Shown piece after piece: positions 16,564 through 24,045 of a DNA stretch of 64,000 nt (positions within the stretch are counted from its first letter, which is position 1; every line of letters begins with the position of its first letter). Source of the DNA: Xiheimicrobium sp052034585 (GTDB taxonomy: Bacteria; Myxococcota; Myxococcia; Myxococcales; Myxococcaceae); NCBI GenBank assembly GCA_052034585.1, contig JBPOIJ010000010.1:81377-145376 (forward strand). The letters are read 5' to 3'. The notes below the pieces were generated by a model. That model did no database searches and had not been told where the DNA came from. It worked only from the letters and a program-made list of their open reading frames with translations. The translations under genes were made by a program, and so were the position numbers.

Positions 16564-18483
16564 CTAGCCGCCGTACCAGCCAGGCGGCCAATGGAACTCG
16601 GCCAGGAGCTGTTGGTGGTCGGTGAGCACCCGATCGGCAAGGCCCAACGCGCGCGCGATGCCTGCGGAGGTGAGCCGGTTCGATCGGACGTCGAGCAGCG
16701 AAAGCCGTCGAGTCAGGCTGGCGGCGAGCTGCTCGACCGACGCATCAGTGAGTTGGCAGCCAGGCATGGTGAGCGCGTCGAGGCTGGACGGCCAGGCTCC
16801 GGGTGAAACCCGTGCGAGCAGCGTCGCGACCGCCGGACCGCCGAGGTGAACGGAACGAAGTCGGGGCCAGACGTCGCGGCCGAGCAGGTCGACGAGCCAC
16901 GGTCCGTCACCGAGCGCGCCGAGCCGGAGCTCGGTGAGCCTGGGCGCGAGCAGCTCCTTCAGCTCGTTCAGCGCGGTCGAATCATCGAGGAGCAGCGACA
17001 GGCTCACGAGCTTGGGAAAGATCAGCGGCCCGAAGCGAGTCACTGCGCCGCTCAGTGACAAGCTCTCGAGCTGACCGAGCGCAGGCCAGAGCGCACCGAG
17101 ATCGCCCCAGCACACGACCATCGGCCCCTCGTCGTCGAACTCGATGCCATCGATGGAGAGGTGGTGAAGACCACGGAGCGTCTGCGCGAGCACGGAGAGA
17201 TCGGCGGTCGAGTCGTCACGGCTCCAGACCGAGAGCTCACGCAGGAGATGGGCCGAGGTGTGACTGAAGAGCGCCGGGAGGTGCGAGACGTGCAACGAGG
17301 CACGACGGAGGAAGCCGTCCTTCCAGTCGCTGACCGCGTGCTGGAGAGAGGCGTCGAGGAGCAGCGCCCGATGCTCGGCGAGGTACTGATCGAAGCGGGG
17401 GCCTCGCTGGAGCCGATTGAGCATGGCGAGGTGAGGCGCTTCGCGGTCACCAGCGTCTTGGAGCGCGTCGAGATAGACGAGGTGCGGCTGGGAGCCCTGG
17501 GTCGGTGGAAGGCGCTCGGCCTGGGTCCTCGCGTGCTCGAGCGGGCTCGACCGGCGAGCCAGCAAGGGCGCTTCGAGCTCGGCGAAGCGCTGCAGCACGG
17601 TCGTGAGCTCTGGGTGTTCGACGGCGCGAGTGTCGCGTTCGACGAGCGCGAGTGACGGCCGTTGGCCCTTCTCAGCGAGCCCGAAGAGCCGCTGCCGCCG
17701 GGCATCGATGACGAGAGCGCCGCTGGAAACCGAGACAATCGTCGAGAACGCCGCCTCGGGGTTCTCCGAGATGGTGGTGAACGTGTGCCCATCGAGGGTG
17801 GTGACCAGCGCTCCTCGGGCCCCGACGACGAGCCGCCCGTCAGCGGTGCCGAGGCTGAGCGCAGGGTACTTCAGCTCGCAGACCGAGAAGCTGCGCCCTC
17901 CGTCGGTCGAGCGCCAGAGCGCTTCGTCGACGATGGCGTAGATGACGCGCTCGACGCCGAGCAGCCGCTGCACTCGCCGCCGTCGCAACGTGGGCACGGG
18001 CTCGCAGGCGCCGTCGTCGCGCAGGCGATACCAACCGCCATCTCGGGCAACGAGGGTGAGCGCTTCGCAGGCGATGATGGCGTTCGGCAGAACCTCGGTG
18101 GGAACGGGCTCGAACGTGGACTCGGTCGCCCGCCTCCGTGCCAACGAGGCGCCGATCGACCACAGCCCGTCTGCTCCATCAGAGGTGAAGAACGTTCCGG
18201 GAAACTCGAGCCTCACCCAACCCGCACCGTCGAACCACACCGTCTCGCCCGCGCCCTTGTGAAGGACGAGGCCTCCAAACGCCACGACCGGGTGACACTC
18301 CGTCGCGTGTCGCAGCACGGAAGACCACTGCTCGAGATCAGTCGAAACGAAGACGACGAAATCTCCTTTGTTTGCCCAGGACCCCGGCTTGTCGATGCTC
18401 GTGAGGAAGCACGCCGAGCCGGTCGAGAACACGCCGGTGGGGAACTTCGCAGGTGCTGACACCTTTTCGAGCTTGAGCAGCAT
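16564..18483 (-). CDS. Propeller + TIGR02996-like + leucine-rich protein
   Basis: 639 aa, no signal peptide. Residues 1-280 are beta-rich with BNR/sialidase-like asp-box phrases (WRSTDGGRSFSV near 215), likely a propeller. Residues about 300-385 resemble the TIGR02996 repeat-companion domain (HLVYLDALQDAGD, then LAEHRALLL and WKDGFLRRASL). Residues 400-620 are leucine-rich repeats (LTELRLGAL, LLDVRSNRLTSAGIARAL). TIGR02996 domains are common in myxobacteria and planctomycetes, but their function is unknown; the LRR part implies protein binding. It is the first of a group with the genes at 18662 and 19241. Confidence 0.78.
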   Translation of the reverse strand: MLLKLEKVSAPAKFPTGVFSTGSACFLTSIDKPGSWANKGDFVVFVSTDLEQWSSVLRHATECHPVVAFGGLVLHKGAGETVWFDGAGWVRLEFPGTFFTSDGADGLWSIGASLARRRATESTFEPVPTEVLPNAIIACEALTLVARDGGWYRLRDDGACEPVPTLRRRRVQRLLGVERVIYAIVDEALWRSTDGGRSFSVCELKYPALSLGTADGRLVVGARGALVTTLDGHTFTTISENPEAAFSTIVSVSSGALVIDARRQRLFGLAEKGQRPSLALVERDTRAVEHPELTTVLQRFAELEAPLLARRSSPLEHARTQAERLPPTQGSQPHLVYLDALQDAGDREAPHLAMLNRLQRGPRFDQYLAEHRALLLDASLQHAVSDWKDGFLRRASLHVSHLPALFSHTSAHLLRELSVWSRDDSTADLSVLAQTLRGLHHLSIDGIEFDDEGPMVVCWGDLGALWPALGQLESLSLSGAVTRFGPLIFPKLVSLSLLLDDSTALNELKELLAPRLTELRLGALGDGPWLVDLLGRDVWPRLRSVHLGGPAVATLLARVSPGAWPSSLDALTMPGCQLTDASVEQLAASLTRRLSLLDVRSNRLTSAGIARALGLADRVLTDHQQLLAEFHWPPGWYGG

Positions 18484-18516
18484 GGGACGGGTGGACTCGC
18501 GTCGATGCCGAGTGAA

Positions 18517-18594
18517 TCACTCGGGGGTGTGGGAGTCGCGGTCGAAGAGGAGGAACGGTCGCGACACCATCGGCACTCGAACCTGCCCCCTCGA
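18517..18594 (-). pseudogene. Remnant of a second copy of the 19241-19855 gene (3' end)
   Basis: On the minus strand these bases encode RGQVRV-MVSR-FLLFDRD and a stop. The C-terminus of the intact gene at 19241-19855 reads RGRVRV-VVSR-FLLFDRE, and both run exactly six residues beyond LLFDR to the stop. The DNA is clearly alignable (18540-18595 with 19265-19318). Nothing upstream in this frame looks coding. The simplest reading is a decayed tail left by a local duplication. Confidence 0.6.
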
Positions 18595-18602
18595 GCGCGG
18601 AG

Positions 18603-18652
18603 CTTCTGCAACGCGGGCCCATGGGCGAATGCGCCGCGTCGACGTCTGGTGA
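18603..18652 (+). pseudogene. Remnant of the 3' end of the 14380-16560 lipoprotein gene
   Basis: Bases 18621-18652 match 16529-16560 at 30 of 32 positions, including the stop codon, and would encode HGRMRRVDVW where the intact gene encodes DGRMGRVDVW. Similarity fades upstream of about 18615. As in the intact copy, a TIGR02996 gene on the other strand ends a few bases further on, so the whole gene junction seems to have been copied. Confidence 0.65.
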
Positions 18653-18661
18653 GCGTCGGCC

Positions 18662-19204
18662 TCAATCCCCCGACCACCACTCCCGAACGAGGACGTGCCC
18701 CCGGCCCGCCCTGGCGAGCCAGCCCAAAGCACTCTCGATCTGCCCGACGCGGCGCGAGAAAGCGAACTGCCGTGGGTCGTGTCCGTCGTGCGACGGAACG
18801 AGCCGTAGCTTTCGGAGGCTCTTGAGCCACGGTGAGGCGAGCTCGCGTGGCTCGTAGGCGGTGAGGTGACCGACGGCCTCTTCGAGCGTCGCCAGCGCCG
18901 GCACGTCACCGATCGAACCGGTCAAGCGGAGATGCGCCGAGACGACGAAGCCGTGCGACCAGACTTCGGTGCCGCTCATGAGCACCTCGGTGAAGGGCTG
19001 GAGGAACACGAGCCGATGCCGTGCGAGGAGCTTCTGCGCCCGCTTCCGTGACCGCGCCGAGGTGTCGAACTGCAAGGTGATGAACTCCCCGCGCGGATCG
19101 CCGACCTCCATCAAGGCGTCGGCCAACACCCGGCGACGCTGCAGATCCCGAGGCTCCGCGTAGACCGAGTCGAACATCGACTGAATGGCAGGCGAAGGAG
19201 ACAT
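18662..19204 (-). CDS. TIGR02996-domain protein
   Basis: 180 aa from the ATG at 19204; a GTG 18 bp upstream is an alternative. The N-terminal 35 residues match the TIGR02996 consensus well: MFDSVYAEPRD, RRVLADALMEVGDPRGEF, then ITLQF. A basic helix (RSRKRAQKLLARHR) and short LRR-like strands follow (LKSLRKLRLVP near 150). Domains of this type mark large paralogous families in myxobacteria; no biochemical role is known. It is likely a truncated relative of the gene at 16564. The 3' end abuts the duplication remnants. Confidence 0.78.
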   Translation of the reverse strand: MSPSPAIQSMFDSVYAEPRDLQRRRVLADALMEVGDPRGEFITLQFDTSARSRKRAQKLLARHRLVFLQPFTEVLMSGTEVWSHGFVVSAHLRLTGSIGDVPALATLEEAVGHLTAYEPRELASPWLKSLRKLRLVPSHDGHDPRQFAFSRRVGQIESALGWLARAGRGHVLVREWWSGD

Positions 19205-19240
19205 GGGAGCACCACCGCCCACGACTCCCCGAACGATCGA

Positions 19241-19855
19241 TCACTGACGCAGGTCGCTCTCACGATCGAAGAGCAGGAACAGCCGCGACACCACCAGCAC
19301 CCGGACCCGCCCTCGATCCTCGACCGCGTGCACCGACGAGTCGGCGGTCTGCCAGGCGCGCCAGGAACTGCCGGTGAAGGTCGGTGTCCCGAAGAGGCGC
19401 TGCAACGCCGGCCAGACGAGCGCCGGCGCCGACGTGCTCTCGAGCTCCAACGCGGTGAGCGCGGGCCGGCCGACATCGACGAACGACGGCGAGGCGAAGA
19501 AGCGAACGCCTCCGAGCTCGAGCGGCCAGCGCTGCCGATGAAACGAGGTCTTCACCACGCTGCCCAGCTCGTCGGGGCTCATGCCCCAGGACAGGTTGGC
19601 GACCGGAGACGCGCGGCGCACCTCGGCGCGTGGCGGCTTCACCCACTCGTCATGCGCGAACACCGGAGCCGCCGACGGATCGGAGAGCTCATGCGCAGCC
19701 GTCGGGGGATCGCGGAGCCGGCCATGGCGATCGCGCCAGTAGCCGTCGGCCGACGCCACCAACAGCTGCGGCTCCTGCGCCGGGCCCTGGAAGACGCGAA
19801 GCACGACGCCTCCATCCGGAGGGAGCTGCGCCATCACGAGGAACAGGCAGAGCAC
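19241..19855 (-). CDS. Hypothetical secreted protein
   Basis: 204 aa from GTG, with a short hydrophobic N-terminus (MLCLFLVMAQ) that could be a signal peptide, though it lacks basic residues. The mature part has a conserved-looking segment LSWGMSPDELGSVV (90-103), typical of myxobacterial secreted hypotheticals in which the phrase WGMSPDEV starts an alpha/beta repeat. It ends in RVRVLVVSRLFLLFDRE, which is duplicated in the remnant at 18517-18594. It lies 36 bp upstream of the TIGR02996 gene, so the two may be an operon. Confidence 0.65.
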   Translation of the reverse strand: MLCLFLVMAQLPPDGGVVLRVFQGPAQEPQLLVASADGYWRDRHGRLRDPPTAAHELSDPSAAPVFAHDEWVKPPRAEVRRASPVANLSWGMSPDELGSVVKTSFHRQRWPLELGGVRFFASPSFVDVGRPALTALELESTSAPALVWPALQRLFGTPTFTGSSWRAWQTADSSVHAVEDRGRVRVLVVSRLFLLFDRESDLRQ

Positions 19856-19923
19856 GCGCGCGAGCCTCGCACAGTCGTCAGAGCCGGGTCGATTCGAGCG
19901 ACGGCCCGAGTAGAGTGCCCGCG

Positions 19924-20676
19924 ATGCTTCGAGCCTGCGCGGTGCTCCTCCTCCTCAGCGGCTGCGTCACCATCGTCACCCGCACGGGTGGAAAACGAAC
20001 GAAGGCCGACGACGCGCACGAGGCCGACGGCTTCATCGTCTTGAACGGCGAGCGCGTCTCGGTGGCCTGGTCCGACGGAGACAGCTTCACCTTCACCTCC
20101 GGCCCCTACGAGGGCCAGGGCACCCGGCTCGTCGGCTACAACACCCTCGAGTCGTACGGCCCGGTGCACCGCTGGGGCTCGTGGACGCGCGAGGAGCTGT
20201 ACACGCTCACGAAAGGTGACGCGCAGGTCTGCGCCTCGAAGGAATGGGAGTGCACTACCGGCGGAGAGCCCGACGCCTACAAGCGCGTGTTGGTGAACTG
20301 CCCGAAGCTCGCGCTCGAGATGGTGCGGCAGGGGCGCGGGCTCGCCTACGCGGTGAGAGGTAAGCCCGATCCGATCGTGCTCGATGCGATGCACCAGGCG
20401 CAGAAGAAGGGGCGTGGCATCTGGGCGAAGGGCGTGCCGCGCGGGCTGATCACCGCGCTCCACTCGTTCGCCGAGAACACCGACGGGAAGTACCCGACGT
20501 CCTCCAACCGCGTCCTCGACACCCAGACCGGCGAGGCGGTGCTGCGCAAGCACACCGACTTCTATCAACTCTGCGAAGAGGTCTGCCTCACCACCGACGG
20601 CGACCGTTCCTGCATGGTGTACGTGCCGTTCGAGCGACGCTATCGCGACCAGCCACCATGCCTGGTGGGCGAATGA
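19924..20676 (+). CDS. Thermonuclease-family (SNase-like) lipoprotein
   Basis: 250 aa from the ATG at 19924, which gives a clean lipoprotein signal (MLRACAVLLLLSGC, lipid Cys14). Residues 35-150 match the staphylococcal-nuclease fold: DGDSFTF, then R68 and E76 (TRLVGYNTLE) and R121 (YKRVLVNC) at the places of the three catalytic residues, then RQGRGLAY. The usual Pro before the catalytic Glu is Leu here. A C-terminal 90-residue extension contains four cysteines and ends in a basic/aromatic stretch. Probably a membrane-tethered, calcium-dependent nuclease, or a non-catalytic relative. Its stop overlaps the next start (ATGA). Confidence 0.82.
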   Translation: MLRACAVLLLLSGCVTIVTRTGGKRTKADDAHEADGFIVLNGERVSVAWSDGDSFTFTSGPYEGQGTRLVGYNTLESYGPVHRWGSWTREELYTLTKGDAQVCASKEWECTTGGEPDAYKRVLVNCPKLALEMVRQGRGLAYAVRGKPDPIVLDAMHQAQKKGRGIWAKGVPRGLITALHSFAENTDGKYPTSSNRVLDTQTGEAVLRKHTDFYQLCEEVCLTTDGDRSCMVYVPFERRYRDQPPCLVGE

Positions 20677-21236
20677 CCCTCGACGAAGAGAAGCGCGCGC
20701 TGCGAGTTCGAATGGAGGCCGTTCGAGACGAGGCGGCGAAGCGAGCACCCGATGCCGCAGACGTCGTCGCGCGTACCTTCCTCAGCGAGCGCGTGCCTCG
20801 GGTGGTGTCCGGCACCTGTCCGATGCGCAGCGAGCTCGACCCTCGACCGCTCATGCGCCGGCTCGAGGCGATGGGCGCGAAGCTGGCGCTCCCTCGGACT
20901 GGGCCGCGAGGAACACCGCTCACCTTTCATCACTGGGCGAGCGACACCGTGCTCGTGAGTGGCCGCTTCGGGGTGACCGAGCCCCCACCCGACAGTCCAG
21001 TGGTGACGCCCGACCTCGTGCTCGTTCCGCTGCTCGCCTTCGATCGCCGAGGCAATCGGTTGGGCTACGGCGCCGGCTACTACGATCGCACCCTGCGCGC
21101 GCTGCGCTCGAACGGACCAGTTCGGGCGATTGGCCTTGCGTACGCCGCACAGGAGGTCGAGCGCGTTCCCACCGGTCCCTCCGACGAGCGCCTCGACGCG
21201 ATCCTCACCGAGCGGGAGCTGATCTCCTGCGCGTGA
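20673..21236 (+). CDS. 5-formyltetrahydrofolate cyclo-ligase
   Basis: 187 aa from the ATG that overlaps the upstream stop as ATGA. The family signature LGYGAGYYDRTL is present near residues 131-142, with the ATP-binding loop around PRTGPRGTPL and the C-terminal DERLDAILTE segment. The enzyme converts 5-formyl-THF to 5,10-methenyl-THF using ATP. The length is normal for the family. Translational coupling to a nuclease lipoprotein gene is probably a co-transcription convenience, not a functional link. Confidence 0.92.
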   Translation: MTLDEEKRALRVRMEAVRDEAAKRAPDAADVVARTFLSERVPRVVSGTCPMRSELDPRPLMRRLEAMGAKLALPRTGPRGTPLTFHHWASDTVLVSGRFGVTEPPPDSPVVTPDLVLVPLLAFDRRGNRLGYGAGYYDRTLRALRSNGPVRAIGLAYAAQEVERVPTGPSDERLDAILTERELISCA

Positions 21237-21265
21237 AGCAGAGCGACTGCGGTACCATCGCCGTC

Positions 21266-22039
21266 ATGCGCTTGGTCCTCACCGTCGCCCTCCTCGCCTC
21301 CACTGCCTTCGCCGCCGATCGACCGCTCTACGTCGAAGCAGCGCTCGAGCCCGCCGACCTCGAAGGGCGCTCGCTCCGAGAGCTGACGCTGATGCGCAAC
21401 TGGATCTACGCGAAGCGCGGCAACGAGTTTCGCCGCGCCTGGCTCAAGGAGTTCTTCTCGAAACAGCCCTGGTACCAGCCGAACCAGGCCATGTTCCTCA
21501 ACGGTGTCTGGAAGTCGGAGACCGAGGATCCACCCGAGGTCTGGCGGCGCGACGACAAGAACGCGGAGACGATCGCCACCTACGAGTCGAGCCTCACCGT
21601 CGAGAAGCTCACCGCGATGCGAGACACGCTGCGGGCGAAGGTGAAGGCGAACAAGAAGGCCGCGCCCGAGGAGCTCGTCGAGCTCAAGCTGCTCTCGATT
21701 CGCCTCGGCGAGTGGGCGGGCGAAGGCGACGCTCCCGCCGACCTGAACCCGCTCGAGAACCCCAGCCGGCTCGACAAGCTGCTCTCGATGAAGGACCTCG
21801 ACGATCTCTCCCCGCGCGACTTGAAGCTCCTGCGCAACACCATCTTCGCGCGCCGCGGCCGTGCCTTCGAGACGCCGCTGGTGAAGGGGCACTTCACGAC
21901 CATCAAGTGGTACGCGATCGACCCGAAGTACACCGACGCGAAGCTGACCGACGTCGACAAGAAGAACGTGAAGCTCATTCAATCGCTCGAGAAGCAGCTC
22001 AAACGAGAGAACGAGCAGAACTACATGGTCGCGGCCTGA
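21266..22039 (+). CDS. Secreted protein with two YARHG domains
   Basis: 257 aa from the ATG at 21266, giving a signal peptide (MRLVLTVALLASTAFA). Two YARHG-type motifs are visible: YAKRG (48-52) in LMRNWIYAKRGNEF, followed by WY, and FARRG (194-198) in LLRNTIFARRGRAF, again followed by a WY. The domain is found in extracellular proteins and thought to bind cell-wall or surface ligands. A charged helical linker (100-180) separates them. It starts 29 bp after the folate gene. Two strong hairpins follow the stop. Confidence 0.83.
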   Translation: MRLVLTVALLASTAFAADRPLYVEAALEPADLEGRSLRELTLMRNWIYAKRGNEFRRAWLKEFFSKQPWYQPNQAMFLNGVWKSETEDPPEVWRRDDKNAETIATYESSLTVEKLTAMRDTLRAKVKANKKAAPEELVELKLLSIRLGEWAGEGDAPADLNPLENPSRLDKLLSMKDLDDLSPRDLKLLRNTIFARRGRAFETPLVKGHFTTIKWYAIDPKYTDAKLTDVDKKNVKLIQSLEKQLKRENEQNYMVAA

Positions 22040-22066
22040 TAGGCCGCACGTCCCCCGGGCGGGGAC
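22031..22066. terminator. Paired hairpins between convergent genes
   Basis: GCGGCC (22031-22036) pairs with GGCCGC (22042-22047) around the stop codon of the YARHG gene. GTCCCC (22050-22055) pairs with GGGGAC (22061-22066) three bases later. Both stems are perfect 6-bp GC-rich arms with 5-nt loops. The convergent gene ends at 22073. No T-run follows, so if these act as terminators it would be by a U-tract-independent or Rho-assisted mode, and possibly in both directions. Confidence 0.5.
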
Positions 22067-22072
22067 ACGAGC

Positions 22073-22924
22073 TCAAAAGTCGGCGACGGCGCCTCGGCGG
22101 GTGAACGCGGAGGAGCCGAGGTTCTCGAGCGTCTGCCAGAGCAGCGGGGAATCGAGCAGCTGCGCGCGTGCGCCGTGAAGGCCTGCGCGAACCGGAACGA
22201 CCGAGGCACGGACGAGCTGGTGCTCCGCGAACTCGAGCCGAACGAGCAGCCCTTCGTCTTCGGTGGTGCACTCGCAGTCGAAGGCGAGGTTGCCGAGGCC
22301 CCAGGCGATCACCTGCGAACCGCGGCGTTCGATCGGCGCGAGCGAGTGACTTCCGTGGGCGATGACCGCAGCAGCTCCCGACCGCAGCGCGACCTCGGCG
22401 GCCTCACGAAGCACTGGCTCGGGGAAGAACAACGGCGGAGCGAGCACGTGGAAGAGCACCACCTGTGGACGTGCTTCGCGGAGCCTCGCCTCGAGTCCAG
22501 CCGGGAGCCCGCCAGAGAGATCGACCTGAAGCAGCTTCAGTCCTTCGACCGTCGCGCTCCCGAGCGGAGCGATGCCGGCGCGTTCGAGTCGGGTTCGAGT
22601 GCGAACGAGGCCGTCGGCGCCGTCATCGAGCGAGTGGTTGTTGTCGATGCCCGCGGCGACGACGTGGGCGCGCTTCAAGAGGTCGGCGCTCTCGGGGGGA
22701 TTGAAGAGCGCGTTCGACGACGAGGTGCGCGGCGCTTCGGAGACGGGGCCTTCGAGGTTCACCACGAGTGGGCCGTCGAGCGAGAGCTCGTCGAGGGCGG
22801 CGTGGGCAGCGGCGCCGAAGTGAACGTCTCCGCCGAACCAGAGCACCCGTGGCCGGCTCGGCGCGACGACGCGCGTACAGCCAGTCAGGGCAAGGAGGAC
22901 GAGCGCTCGAGTCACGGTCTCCAC
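22073..22924 (-). CDS. CapA-like (PgsA) metallophosphatase-fold lipoprotein
   Basis: 283 aa, GTG start, with a lipoprotein signal (LVLLALTGC, lipid Cys16). The body has the CapA/PgsA pattern: GDVHFG (32-37), NLEGPVS, then GIDNNHSLDDGADGL with the NH motif, then AHGSHSLAPIE, and a late GLGNLAFD. CapA-family proteins take part in exporting or modifying poly-gamma-glutamate and are related to calcineurin-like phosphatases. The substrate here is unknown. It overlaps the end of the HAD-acetyltransferase gene by 13 bp, so the two are coupled. Confidence 0.85.
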   Translation of the reverse strand: METVTRALVLLALTGCTRVVAPSRPRVLWFGGDVHFGAAAHAALDELSLDGPLVVNLEGPVSEAPRTSSSNALFNPPESADLLKRAHVVAAGIDNNHSLDDGADGLVRTRTRLERAGIAPLGSATVEGLKLLQVDLSGGLPAGLEARLREARPQVVLFHVLAPPLFFPEPVLREAAEVALRSGAAAVIAHGSHSLAPIERRGSQVIAWGLGNLAFDCECTTEDEGLLVRLEFAEHQLVRASVVPVRAGLHGARAQLLDSPLLWQTLENLGSSAFTRRGAVADF

Positions 22925-23979
22925 ACGAGATGGGCGGCCGACGATGGGCAGGCCTCTCGGAACTCGACCGAGCTCGCCAGCGCTGCCGAGACGCGTTCCC
23001 GCGGCGCCGCGACGAAGCCCTTCGCGAGGAAATAGCCGCGCGCCGTCGTGGTGAGGAGCGACACCGATTGCAGCCCGAGCTTCCGCGCTTCCGCGAGCCG
23101 TTCGTCGACGAGCACCGAGCCGAGGCCCGTACGCTGGAGCGAGGGCTCGACCGCGACGGAGCGAAGGAGCCCGTCGTCTCCATGCCGCTCGAGTCCGGCG
23201 AGGCCCAGCACCGCACCGTCACGTTCGGCGACGACGTAGGCCGCGGGAAACTGATCGCTCAGCCCATCGACGGGAAGCGAGAGGTGCGCGAGCAGCCGTT
23301 CGACGACGGGGAGATCGCTCGACCGCGCTGGACGGAGCCTCCAGGACTCACGCCAGCCGAGCTCGATGGGAAGATCTCCGAGCCGCTCGATGCGCGAATC
23401 GCCCTCGAGCTTGAGCCCGATGAAGCGAACGCCCGCGGCCTTGGCGGCCTCACGATCGTACCGGGAGTCACCCACCATGAGCGCGTCGGCCGGCTGGACC
23501 GCGAGCTCCTTCAACGAGAGCTCGACGAGATCGGGCGCGGGCTTCGACTTCGCCACGCGATCGGCGGTGGCACGAATGGGAAAGAGCTCGGCCAGCCCGG
23601 CGTGCTCGAGGATTCGCCTGGTGAGCGGGCCGACGGTGTTGGTGACGAGCCCGAGCGCGAGGCCGCGGCTGCGCAGCTCTTCGGCGAGCGGGCGTGCCTC
23701 GGGGTTCACCCACATCGCGTCGAGGTGGCGGACGAAGTGCTCGACGTAGAAGGCGTCGAGCTCGGCCTGGGTGCACGAGAGGCCGAAGACGGTGAGGTCG
23801 GTGGCGGTGCCTTGGCCGAAGGTGGGGAAGAACTCCTCGCGGCTGATGGCGCGGTTCCGGAATCGAACGCCCGCCTGCTCGACGACGCGGAACCAGACCT
23901 CTTCGCTGCGGACGAGCACTCCATCCATGTCGAAGAGGACCGCCTTCGGATCCACCGCGGGCTGTCGCATCGATCTCAT
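22912..23979 (-). CDS. HAD-family phosphatase fused to ArsN2-like GNAT acetyltransferase
   Basis: 355 aa from the ATG at 23979; a TTG 66 bp upstream and an ATG 9 bp downstream are alternatives. Residues 12-225 are a HAD subfamily-I phosphatase: D17-M-D19-G nucleophile motif, a VTNT second motif, KSKPAPD lysine loop and GDSRYD acidic motif. Residues 228-355 are a GNAT domain close to ArsN2: SLPVDGLSDQF, LLRSVAVEPS, RTGLG acetyl-CoA loop, LLTTTARGYF and the FREACPSSA ending. ArsN2 proteins are annotated with arsenic resistance, but no ars genes lie nearby. The joining of the two enzymes is the notable point. Confidence 0.87.
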   Translation of the reverse strand: MRSMRQPAVDPKAVLFDMDGVLVRSEEVWFRVVEQAGVRFRNRAISREEFFPTFGQGTATDLTVFGLSCTQAELDAFYVEHFVRHLDAMWVNPEARPLAEELRSRGLALGLVTNTVGPLTRRILEHAGLAELFPIRATADRVAKSKPAPDLVELSLKELAVQPADALMVGDSRYDREAAKAAGVRFIGLKLEGDSRIERLGDLPIELGWRESWRLRPARSSDLPVVERLLAHLSLPVDGLSDQFPAAYVVAERDGAVLGLAGLERHGDDGLLRSVAVEPSLQRTGLGSVLVDERLAEARKLGLQSVSLLTTTARGYFLAKGFVAAPRERVSAALASSVEFREACPSSAAHLVWRP

Positions 23980-24045
23980 GTCCTCGTACGGAATCTGGCC
24001 CAGCTTGCCGGGCCCTCCCTCACAGCGAATCTTGGGTTGGAACAA

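Noticed and set aside
22912..23979. Arsenic-resistance operon suggested by the ArsN2-like domain
   Set aside because: No arsenate reductase, ArsR or efflux gene lies nearby.
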